A stretch of DNA of 17,500 nt from Glandiceps talaboti (Eukaryota > Hemichordata > Enteropneusta > Spengelidae): positions 21,093,111 to 21,110,610 of the forward strand of contig NC_135559.1 in NCBI RefSeq assembly GCF_964340395.1, read 5' to 3'. The notes under the pieces were generated by a model. It was given only the letters and a program-made list of their open reading frames with translations. It searched no databases and was not told where the DNA came from. Shown here in pieces: positions 1 to 7,501 of the stretch; the stretch's first letter is position 1, and each line of letters starts with the position of its first letter. The position numbers were made by a program, and so were the translations under genes.

Positions 1-702
1 TTTAGTGTTAATTTATCTATCAGAAAACCAAGAGCCAAAATGGTTACGTATATACAACATCATGATTTTGTTATGAACCTTAATTTTCTCGATATATATC
101 TACAGATAGTTTTCCCCTTTCACCTACATTTGAATCCCACTTACACTACTTACTATTCTAGCACTGTATGGCAAGAATCAAATGTCAATATCTATAATCA
201 ACTGACTTTAATACAATAATTGTAATATGTATTTAAATTTACGATCATGACTATGTTAGTGGCGTAACACTATGGATATACACATAATGTATTGCGTTAT
301 TATATATACCTAAAGTGTTTTGCATTAATATTAATAAATATCAATATAGCTTAATGTTTTTGGTACTGTTGTTGTACATAAATAATTTCATGAGTGCATT
401 TGTTTGACTATTTGCCTTTCTCTTTACTCGATCCACGAAGCCCCATGGTTGAAAAATCATTTAATTGGAACTTCTTTCGCAATGGGTTTAGATTTGTTCT
501 TATCAAATGTTATAGATACGTCTTGTCTCTCCGCCCTCAACGTAACGGTCGTGAAAGGGTTTGGTCGATGTTTGAGGGCAAACCCGACACCTCGTGCACT
601 ATAGGATATTTTATCTTACCAAGTATTTCCTTTTATTGTGGTGTTCATGCTTTGTGCATGTAAGTAGTTAGAATAATTTGAAGTAAAACATACTTATATA
701 TG
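1..702. other. AT-rich stretch with no recognised gene
   Basis: This stretch is AT-rich. An open frame of 66 codons at 404-604 and an overlapping one at 394-663 resemble no family I know. A GTAAGT donor-like hexamer at 660-665 follows one of them, but the preceding bases fit the exon-end consensus poorly. I regard the frames as chance openings. The stretch could still hide a non-coding or weakly conserved exon. Confidence 0.4.
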
Positions 703-737
703 TTCTGAAAAAAGCTACGGTCATTATATTACCATAA
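703..737 (+). repeat. Dispersed repeat module, copy A
   Basis: About 35 bp here reappear in reverse complement at 5677-5710, with a handful of differences. The shared core reads roughly GTTCTGAAAAA..ACGGTCATTAT. Both copies lie within about 40 bp of a (CATA)n/(TATG)n tract. This suggests two copies of one interspersed repeat family. I cannot name the family. Confidence 0.55.
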
Positions 738-771
738 AAGCCAGTCACCTTGGTGATATGGAGAATATACA
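735..771 (+). repeat. 37-bp direct repeat, left copy (possible LINE target-site duplication)
   Basis: The 37 bp here match 2814-2850 at 36 of 37 positions, the only difference being C versus T at the seventh base. The two copies enclose 772-2813, which holds the minus-strand LINE. The right copy abuts the point where the LINE reading frame is cut. The left copy abuts the (CATA)n tract at the presumed 3' end of the element. A target-site duplication fits best, although 37 bp is long for a LINE. Confidence 0.65.
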
Positions 772-822
772 CATACATACATACATACATACATACATAC
801 ATACATACATACATACATACAT
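772..822. repeat. (CATA)n microsatellite, terminal tail of the LINE
   Basis: About a dozen perfect tetranucleotide units run on from the left 37-bp direct repeat. Read on the minus strand they are (TATG)n and sit where a LINE 3' tail is expected. Confidence 0.85.
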
Positions 823-1032
823 GACGTGTGGTCTGTTTCCATGGTGATGTAAACAAATATGGAGAACAATAACCACGACTGTACGCTTCGCTCAGTTGTC
901 ATAGATATTGGTTTATTGATTTCACCAGGAAAAAAACATACATAACAAATAAATTAACAAAATATATAAATTAAATTAAGTCAAAGAATATTCAATCAAA
1001 TACATGTACATCAGTAATTACATGGACCTGGT

Positions 1033-1080
1033 GGGGGTTGTAGGAATAGTTCTACAGAACTAGTCAAGCCCACAACCCTT
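1033..1080 (-). other. Compound stem-loop in the LINE 3' region
   Basis: The outer stem pairs GGGTTGT (1035-1041) with ACAACCC (1072-1078) and can extend with two G-T pairs. The inner stem pairs TAGTTCT (1047-1053) with AGAACTA (1056-1062) around a 2-nt loop. In several LINE families the 3' UTR hairpin is bound by the element's own reverse transcriptase, and that role is my inference here. Confidence 0.5.
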
Positions 1081-1198
1081 ACAGAATGAGTTATAAAGTC
1101 GAAAATACTGGGTAAAACTCGGGTAGCGGAAAAATAAACAAAATGTGATAAGAATAATTGTCAAAATAATGCTTTGCATGAACGAATAAATAGGATTT

Positions 1199-1200
<2 letters not shown>

Positions 1201-1244
<44 letters not shown>

Positions 1245-1262
1245 CGACGACGACGACGACGA
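1201..1262. repeat. (CAA)n then (CGA)n compound microsatellite
   Basis: About 15 AAC/CAA units pass directly into about six CGA units. The tract lies within the 3' region of the minus-strand LINE. Confidence 0.9.
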
Positions 1263-1280
1263 CAAAAACAGCAAGATAGA

Positions 1281-1347
1281 CATACATACATACATACATA
1301 CATACATACATACATACATACATACATACATACATACATACATACAT
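1281..1347. repeat. (CATA)n microsatellite
   Basis: About 17 near-perfect CATA units lie some 30 bp past the LINE stop codon on the minus strand. A short TAAG/TACT run (1363-1381) lies between. Confidence 0.9.
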
Positions 1348-1377
1348 TGAAGTACCTATTACTAAGTACTTACTTAC

Positions 1378-2802
1378 TTATTGAAGTAAGTAAGCTTTTA
1401 AGGCATGTTTGAATGAATGTCTGTAGGATATGTTTTTTATGTAGTCTGGGAGTGAATTCCAGTGTGTTACAGCTGCATACTTGATATTGTGTTGACTATG
1501 AGATAAGCTAACTTTAGGGACAGAGAAATTATTTTGAGTCGCGAAACGGGTGGGATACATGTGAGGAGGTTTTTTAAAGTAATGTGTTATATCATGGGCA
1601 AAGTGATTATTCAACAAGTCAAAGATGAAAACGCATGTGTGCAGTTTACATAGTTTATAAATGTCTAAAATACCAAGTTGTCTGAAAAGAGGGTCGCTAT
1701 GAGCATGAAAGTCAAAAAAAGTAATGAGGCGAGCAATTTTCTTTTGAAGTAAAAGTATTGGCTGTAAGGAAGTTGCATAGGTATTACCCCATATTTCTAG
1801 GCAGTAAGTAATGTGTGGTAGAATGAGTGTGTTATATAATAACATGAGAATGGCTTTCGGTACATAGTGTCGCAACTGTGCAATAAGTCCAACTTTTCGG
1901 GTGATAGCATTAACAACATTTTGAATATGTGATTTCCATGTAAGATTGCGATCAAGAGTAACTCCTAGATAGGTTGATGACATGACGCACTGTATTTCAT
2001 TCCCGTCTATTCCTATATTACCCTCAACTGAGATTTTCCTGTGGGGTGTATTAATAATCATGTAATTTGTTTTTTCAGCATTGATCGTAAGTTTATTTGC
2101 TTGACACCAATCATAAACCTTTTGAAAGTCACAATTGGTTTGGGTAAGGTTTATATTATTATCCTTGATAAATTTAAATAAATTCGTGTCGTCTGCGAAT
2201 AGACGGAATTGAAATTGGTCAGTTGCATTTGCGATGTCATTAATATAAATTATAAATAAAATGGGGCCAAGAATCGATCCTTGTGGAACGCCACACTGTA
2301 ACTGTCTATAGGGTGATGAGACACTATTAATTGTTACGGACTGTTGTAGGTTACTGAGATAGCTTTTAAACCATGCTAAAGGGAGACCTCTAATCCCATA
2401 ATGATGTAGCTTACTTATTAATATTTCGTGGTTAATAGTGTCGAACGCTTTTTTGAGGTCAATAAAGACCCCAAAAGTAGAAAACCCGTTGTCAAGATGA
2501 TCACTAATTTCTGAGACCAAGTCTGCCATGGCAAGCTTTGTACTAAATTTCTTACGGAAGCCGAATTGTGTGTTAATGAGTATATGTTTAATGTCAAGAT
2601 AGTGAACAAGTTGCTTGTTAATGATAGATTCAAAGATTTTACTGAAAATTGGAAGAATTGAAATAGGTCTGTAGTTATTGATTTCTTCAGCGTTGCCTTT
2701 TTTATAGATTGGTATTATTTTGGCTATTTTTAGTGAACTAGGATAACAATGGATAACAAGGATTACCGACGTCGTCGATAAAAACAACGAAATGTTTGCC
2801 AA
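1378..2802 (-). CDS. LINE reverse transcriptase, 3' part of ORF2 (5'-truncated)
   Basis: This 474-codon frame has no stop or frameshift. It would encode a target-primed RNA-directed DNA polymerase. Residues 25-37 (KIAKIIPIYKKGN) and 43-58 (NYRPISILPIFSKIFE) are the fingers motifs. D115 in VFIDLKKAFD is the first catalytic Asp. GVPQGSILGP at 171-180 and F202-A203-D204-D205 complete the palm, and DWCQANKLTINAEKT (231-245) is the next motif. The C-terminal half (WNSLPDYIKN, 448-457) is the usual thumb and tail of these elements. The apurinic endonuclease domain is absent, and an in-frame TGA lies just upstream inside the flanking direct repeat. The listed start is only where the frame opens, not a real initiator. 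Residues about 10-20, just before the first fingers motif, look longer than usual. The intact frame suggests a fairly recent insertion. Confidence 0.9.
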   Translation of the reverse strand: MANISLFLSTTSVILVIHCYPSSLKIAKIIPIYKKGNAEEINNYRPISILPIFSKIFESIINKQLVHYLDIKHILINTQFGFRKKFSTKLAMADLVSEISDHLDNGFSTFGVFIDLKKAFDTINHEILISKLHHYGIRGLPLAWFKSYLSNLQQSVTINSVSSPYRQLQCGVPQGSILGPILFIIYINDIANATDQFQFRLFADDTNLFKFIKDNNINLTQTNCDFQKVYDWCQANKLTINAEKTNYMIINTPHRKISVEGNIGIDGNEIQCVMSSTYLGVTLDRNLTWKSHIQNVVNAITRKVGLIAQLRHYVPKAILMLLYNTLILPHITYCLEIWGNTYATSLQPILLLQKKIARLITFFDFHAHSDPLFRQLGILDIYKLCKLHTCVFIFDLLNNHFAHDITHYFKKPPHMYPTRFATQNNFSVPKVSLSHSQHNIKYAAVTHWNSLPDYIKNISYRHSFKHALKAYLLQ

Positions 2803-2813
2803 GATAGTTGTGC

Positions 2814-2850
2814 TAAAAGTCAGTCACCTTGGTGATATGGAGAATATACA
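2814..2850 (+). repeat. 37-bp direct repeat, right copy
   Basis: This is the partner of 735-771 and marks the 5' truncation junction of the LINE. It contains the small hairpin TCACC-TT-GGTGA. The 3' part of the repeat may belong to the decayed coiled-coil frame that continues to the right, which would make that older element the insertion target. Confidence 0.65.
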
Positions 2851-3300
2851 GTCCTTGGACGGAGAGACCAAGATACTGTTCTAATTAGATGAAGTCAGTA
2901 TTTTGAAAAGCGAACACAATAATTAGCTATGGCAGTGCTTGACATGACAATGACAAATTACAAGAAGAGCTAGCAGATGTCAAAAGTGATCTTTGATTTA
3001 CTAAAGAACAGGCTGATTCTATTGAGAAAGACAATTTCAAGTAGGATAATGATGAAAATTGTTGAAGTGTGTCTGGGAGCAAAGAATAAGAAACACACAG
3101 AACATATAACACAGACGTGAGCTCTGGTAGTCATCATGATAAGATATTGATACTATAGTGGCATTTCTGTTGTCACTTGACTTTCCCGTCGTTACACAGA
3201 ATAAAACAAATTATCGAAATGAGGATGAGAAAGACTTGGTATTAAATGTGATGAACTGAATTGTAGACGAGGATCTTAGTGGATATCTTCTACATTCAAA
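2826..3300 (+). pseudogene. Decayed retroelement ORF1-like coiled-coil frame
   Basis: Forward translation gives coding-like patches broken by stops and shifts. One patch starts GDMENIQSLDGETKI and continues, after a stop, into LDEVSILKSEHNN. Another, near 2952-3050, reads DNDKLQEELADVKSDL, a stop, then FTKEQADSIEKDNFK. A third, near 3215-3260, reads RNEDEKDLVLNVMN. The first two look like a coiled coil. The last resembles the acidic segment after the RRM start in LINE ORF1 proteins. At least four in-frame stops rule out a working protein. It may be a LINE ORF1, a gag-like gene, or a decayed host coiled-coil exon. Confidence 0.35.
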
Positions 3301-4735
3301 CTCAAATACTTTAAATTATTAAACCAATCTACTTGAACAATAATTTATTGTAAATTAAATTCTTGAAAAATTGTAAAGATAATGATGAATGTAAAACTAT
3401 TTTAGACACGAGGACATTTTTCTAGTATTTCCTATATACATGTATATTTTGTACATTTATTAGTTCACGGATGGATAATGAATTTATGCAAATATTTCAT
3501 TTACCACAATGCAACACCCATGTTGTACGGTCTTCCGACGCAAAATAATGTTACTATACATTGTATTGGCCTGTTCCTGTCACAAAACTTCGTTCGGAAG
3601 CTGGGAAGAGGCTTCGGACTTCTGACTTCAGACTTCTGACTTCGTACAAAAGACCTCTTTGCAGTGGGAACGCACGGTTGCGCCTAGTAACTCACTCACT
3701 GAGGATTCGAACATATAAAATATGATCTAGTCGTCTTGACTTCATGGAACGTCCAGCGTACACCATGTTTAATTCTATTAATTTCAGTGGCAACTAACGT
3801 TAATAATATTAAAGATAAATTACAAAAAAGTCAAGACGACTGTTGACGTCCCATTGTCTCTGTCCCATCGTTCTCATCATGCACAACGTGGGTGGTCTGC
3901 ACAGGCAAAATTCAAATTTCTGTCGAGCCGAGCATTTAGCATGTTCAGAAGAGTTCGTGGCAGTTTATAAAAGTGAAGTATCACTAAAATGATAAAAATG
4001 TGCTCAGAAATGACATACCACGATCGGATCACAAACCATCATTTTTTTACTTCCCGAATACACTTACTTCTAGAGCACACCCCTCTTCGAATTTTCATCT
4101 AATGGTTGTATATTCATTGATCTATGATGTAAGGAAAAAATGTCTGGTAGAGGTACGGAAAAATATGGATAAGAACCAAAGAATGATGCTGTTTAGCTAT
4201 AGCTCTGGGTCTACTGATAAATTAACACTAAGTAGGAGAACCTTGGATTGAAACCCGGGCCTTTATGTCACACTTGTCATCTTTGAATATTATAGTTTAG
4301 ATATGTCGAATATAAGTTTCCACTATCTGCCAATTATTTACAATTGACGAAAACCTCAATCTTTTAGATCGAGACTGAAATCTATCATCTCATAATACTA
4401 TTGCTAAACATTCGCTTTATTAGGAAATATGTGATGTTTGCTTTCTCTAACCTCTTTGCGCGCGTACAGAATTCCACCATCCCTAGGGACATCGAATCAA
4501 TAAGTTAAGATGGAAGCTGGTGGTGCCAAGTACGGATCCAATAGTGTGTCTCGAAAATCGAAGATATTTCATCACTTCTGAAGTAGCTTACACGCTGTGC
4601 ATTTAGTTGGTCTTGTACCAAAAGCAATTACAGAAAGTGGGTTATACCTTCCCCTCATCAGTTAGAGATTACTCCAGCCCACCACACTTTATTGAATTGA
4701 CTAAATGATATAGCTTCAGAAATGAACACACCAAG
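3301..4735. other. Intergenic stretch, nothing firmly recognised
   Basis: There is no convincing coding exon. An 83-codon frame at 4000-4251 has no recognisable motif. A 14-bp perfect inverted repeat, AGTCGTCTTGACTT, lies at 3729-3742 and 3828-3841 with an 85-bp loop. A short direct repeat of ACTTCTGACTTC occurs near 3618-3642. A B-box-like GGATTGAAACC lies near 4246, but I see no paired A box at the right distance. Confidence 0.35.
3729..3841. repeat. 14-bp perfect inverted repeat with 85-bp loop
   Basis: AGTCGTCTTGACTT at 3729-3742 is the exact reverse complement of 3828-3841. Pairing does not extend either way. It could be a relic of terminal inverted repeats or chance. Confidence 0.5.
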
Positions 4736-4771
4736 TTAAACATCATAACACTTCACTTCAGCTCCATCCTC

Positions 4772-4826
4772 ATGTATGTATGTATGTATGTATGTATGTA
4801 TGTATGTATGTATGTATGTATGTATG

Positions 4827-4858
<32 letters not shown>

Positions 4859-4952
4859 TGTATGTATGTGTGTGTGTGTGTGTGTATGTATGTGTGTATG
4901 TATGTATGTACATGTATGTATGTATGTATGTATGTATGTATGTATGTATGTA

Positions 4953-4987
<35 letters not shown>

Positions 4988-5064
4988 ATGTATGTATGTA
5001 TGTATGTATGTATGTATGTATGTATGTATGTATGTATGTATGTATGTATGTAGGTATGTATGTA

Positions 5065-5101
<37 letters not shown>

Positions 5102-5118
5102 ATGTATGTATGTATGTA

Positions 5119-5173
<55 letters not shown>

Positions 5174-5658
5174 ATGTATGTATGTATGTATGTATGTATG
5201 TATGTATGTATGTATGTATGTATGTATGTATGTATGTATGTATGTATGACATGTATGTATGTATGTATGTATGTATGTATGTATGTATGTATGTATGTAT
5301 GTATGTATGTATGTATGTATGCATGTATGCATGTATGCATGTATGTATGTATGTATGTATGTATGTATGTATGTATGTATGTATGTATGTATGTATGTAT
5401 GCATGTATGCATGTATGTATGTATGTATGTATGTATGCATGTATGCATGTATGTATGTATGTATGTATGTATGTATGTATGTATGTATGCATGTATGTAT
5501 GTATGTATGTATGTATGTATGTATGTATGTATGTATGTATGTATGTATGTATGTATGTATGTATGTATGTATGTATGTATGTATGCATGTATGTATGTAT
5601 GTATGTATGTATGTGTGTATGTATGTATGCATGTATGTATGTATGTATGTATGTATGT
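4772..5658. repeat. 0.9-kb composite (TATG)n / (TG)n microsatellite
   Basis: Nearly 890 bp of TATG units are broken by four (TG)n blocks (about 4867-4890, 4951-4970, 5066-5085 and 5124-5158). The right half, about 5318-5640, holds TATGCATG variants. A tetranucleotide repeat has a 12-nt coding period, so most frames on both strands stay open and read as MYVC or IHTY repeats. None of these is a gene. The TG blocks can form Z-DNA, and the right part can pair with itself at GCATGC. Confidence 0.97.
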
Positions 5659-5676
5659 TAAATCTCAATACAGTTA

Positions 5677-5710
5677 TATGGTAATAATGACCGTGACCTT
5701 TTTCAGAACA
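5677..5710 (-). repeat. Dispersed repeat module, copy B (inverted)
   Basis: This is the reverse complement of the module at 703-737. It lies about 20 bp from the end of the giant TATG tract, so each copy has the same polarity relative to a CATA tract. Confidence 0.55.
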
Positions 5711-6197
5711 CAGCGCAGCCAGCGGTAAGACTAAACCAGAGACCAACGGGGTCGACTGCTTACATTTTGCGGTAACCTATATGTGAACACTGAGTGAACA
5801 TTTTGACAGATAAAGGGTATAAGTGCGTTTAATTATCCAGTGGTACACTGCCATATATATAGAAAGTAAGACATCCACTATTTGAGGTCTGAAGAATTGT
5901 GTCTGCATGTGAACAATTATTCAAAAAAAGTAAGTACACTGAATTAGTTTGCTAGAAGTATGCATATACCGCTGCCGAAATGAGAGGCACCATATATCAA
6001 GAAAAGTTGATATGGTATATACCTGGGTGTATAGCTGCACGGTTTCGTTTGCATATCTGTGCATCTAGTTCAATGCTTTCGGCATTATGTGTAAATAAAA
6101 AGTCTTTTGAAATGAAGTATTCGTAAGGTCAACTTGCTTAGTGAAACGCTGCAATTATATGAGATCAGTCCTGGACGACCGTCGTCAACTGCACAAT

Positions 6198-6237
6198 ATA
6201 GCTATTTACGTATACCTGCATACAGGTAAATAGCTAT
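6198..6237. repeat. 12-bp perfect hairpin
   Basis: ATAGCTATTTAC (6198-6209) pairs perfectly with GTAAATAGCTAT (6226-6237). The 16-nt loop has an inner GTAT/ATAC pairing. It could be a cruciform site or a very short MITE remnant. Confidence 0.6.
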
Positions 6238-6664
6238 GAGGGCGAGTCTTTGTTTGCTGCGTCTAACTAGGTCAGGGAGTGTGTCCCGACTTCACTTTGC
6301 AAAATGCTTGATTTAAGCTTTGATAAGTCAATATTCCTTGCAGCAAGCTAAGTGTGTATTACTTCGACTTGAAATTTAATGATTGTTGTCTACCTTTACT
6401 GACAAGTGTTTTGTTTTGTTGTAAACGAGTAGGGACATACCTTAAAGAAGGGAACTATGGACTATTGTTATCTGCTAACCTTTGACATTTACCACCAACA
6501 TGTTTTCGGCAATCAAAGTATAGATTTCACGGCTGTTTCATAATTTACATTGTCACCAATAAACTTAAATTGTAAAGGTTTCCTCAAGTATAATGGTGTT
6601 TAACCAAAAAACCACGTGCACGTAATACTATTTTCATGTTGTTATAACTATCTAAGTTTACCTG

Positions 6665-6707
6665 ACAGGGTGGACAAAAGATCAACTTGGTTGACCTTCT
6701 ACCCTGT
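6665..6707. repeat. Bulged hairpin
   Basis: ACAGGGT at the left pairs with ACCCTGT at the right. An inner TCAAC/GTTGA stem closes a 3-nt loop. A 4-nt bulge on the left side and one mismatch interrupt about 18 paired positions. Confidence 0.5.
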
Positions 6708-6960
6708 ACTTCATACCTGGTAACGTTGTCAATCTTTTTTGATACACCAAATATTGCCCTAGTTCTTCTTCCACAACATTGTGTTTATAATTCAAAGAGA
6801 AACAAACAGTTAAATTTTCAGTTCGAAAAGAAAGATTTTTTGCTATAGTAAACCAAAACTTCTTGACGAATACTAGTACTTTAATTGATAATCATTTGTG
6901 ACGAATTATCGAAGTGATTTAGGTGATACTTAGTAAATTGGTTCATCAATTCTCTATTGT

Positions 6961-7203
6961 CCTACCTACCTAGCAGTGTACCGTCCTAAAATCATACCTA
7001 CCTACCACCCTACTTATCTACCTACCTACCTACCTACCTAACTACCTATCTACCTACCTATCATCGATCCAACCTACCTACCTACCTACCTATCTACTTA
7101 CCTATCTACCCTACCTATCTACCTACCTACCTACCTAACTACCTACCTATCTACCTACCTATCATCGATCCAACCAACCTATCTACCTACCTACCTACCT
7201 ACA
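6961..7203. repeat. Imperfect (CTAC)n array with a 101-bp internal duplication
   Basis: CTAC/CTAT/CTAA units fill about 240 bp. The unique island TCATCGATCC appears at 7061-7070 and again at 7162-7171 in matching surroundings. A segment of about 100 bp was therefore duplicated in tandem. Confidence 0.85.
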
Positions 7204-7330
7204 TGTACATGTATTTATGTAAAGGCATGTGAATGTTCACGATATCCTGTTTATTTGACCAATGTAAAAAAATTAAATCAGACATTGAATCTCCTTTTTA
7301 AATAATGGAAATTTGAATTTACCTCTTACC

Positions 7331-7366
7331 TTACAGTTAAAACAAAGTGATATTATACCAGTGATT
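7331..7366 (+). other. Likely 3' splice site and 5' UTR start before gene 1
   Basis: A pyrimidine-rich stretch ending CCTTACAG (AG at 7335-7336) lies 30 bp before the ATG. Gene 2 has an equivalent acceptor 22-25 bp before its ATG. This implies a separate 5' non-coding exon upstream in both genes. Confidence 0.45.
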
Positions 7367-7501
7367 ATGGCAAAGTGGGTCTGGGGAGTTTTGATTGGAG
7401 CATCTCTGTCTTATTTCCTGTATTGTCCGTTACCAAATGGTATTGCACAACCAATGAGGTTGAGAATGTATCATGCATTTGATCAAATAATGTCAGTTTA
7501 C
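7367..7501 (+). CDS. Gene 1 coding exon 1 (signal anchor)
   Basis: These are 45 codons, ending in phase 0 before the donor GTAAGT. MAKWVWGVLIGASLSYFLYC is a short hydrophobic anchor. PLPNGIAQPMRLRM follows and is strongly shared with the first exon at 16818 (LLPDGIAQPMRVRV). The start codon is fixed by that alignment and by the equal exon length. Confidence 0.92.

Larger units (their letters stand above)
772..2813 (-). mobile_element. 5'-truncated LINE (non-LTR retrotransposon)
   Basis: Read on the minus strand, the element starts abruptly inside its reverse-transcriptase ORF at about 2813 and ends in a tetranucleotide tail at 772-822. The 3' region after the stop codon at 1378-1380 is about 600 bp. 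It holds a (TATG)n tract, a (TTG)n/(GTC)n tract, a compound stem-loop at 1033-1080, an AATAAA-like stretch near 905-915 and a terminal (TATG)n. The 37-bp direct repeats at 735-771 and 2814-2850 define both ends. The endonuclease domain and ORF1 are missing, so this is a dead-on-arrival 5' truncation. The RT motifs (FADD, GVPQGSILGP) put it in the jockey/CR1/L2 group of LINEs; I do not assign a clade. The alternative is that only 1350-2813 is LINE and the left part is older repeat DNA. Confidence 0.75.
5712..6960. other. Region upstream of gene 1, no coding exon seen
   Basis: I see no long frame or recognisable protein motif. Two hairpins at 6198-6237 and 6665-6707 stand out. The 5' non-coding exon and promoter of the downstream hydrolase gene probably lie here or nearby. 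I cannot place them by eye. Confidence 0.4.

Noticed and set aside
394-663. Candidate exon ending at a GTAAGT donor
   Set aside because: The exon end does not fit the consensus, there is no family resemblance, and two frames overlap equally well.
4190-4262. Possible tRNA-derived SINE with B-box-like GGATTGAAACC
   Set aside because: The B box matches only partly, and no good A box or cloverleaf is visible.
4736-5746. Long frames on both strands encoding IHTY, MYVC or similar repeats
   Set aside because: They are translations of a TATG microsatellite. The same occurs at 668-856, 1060-1347 and 11578-12054.
7021-7203. CRISPR-like array in the CTAC region
   Set aside because: There are no unique spacers of constant length. 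It is a simple repeat with one duplicated block, and the genome is animal.
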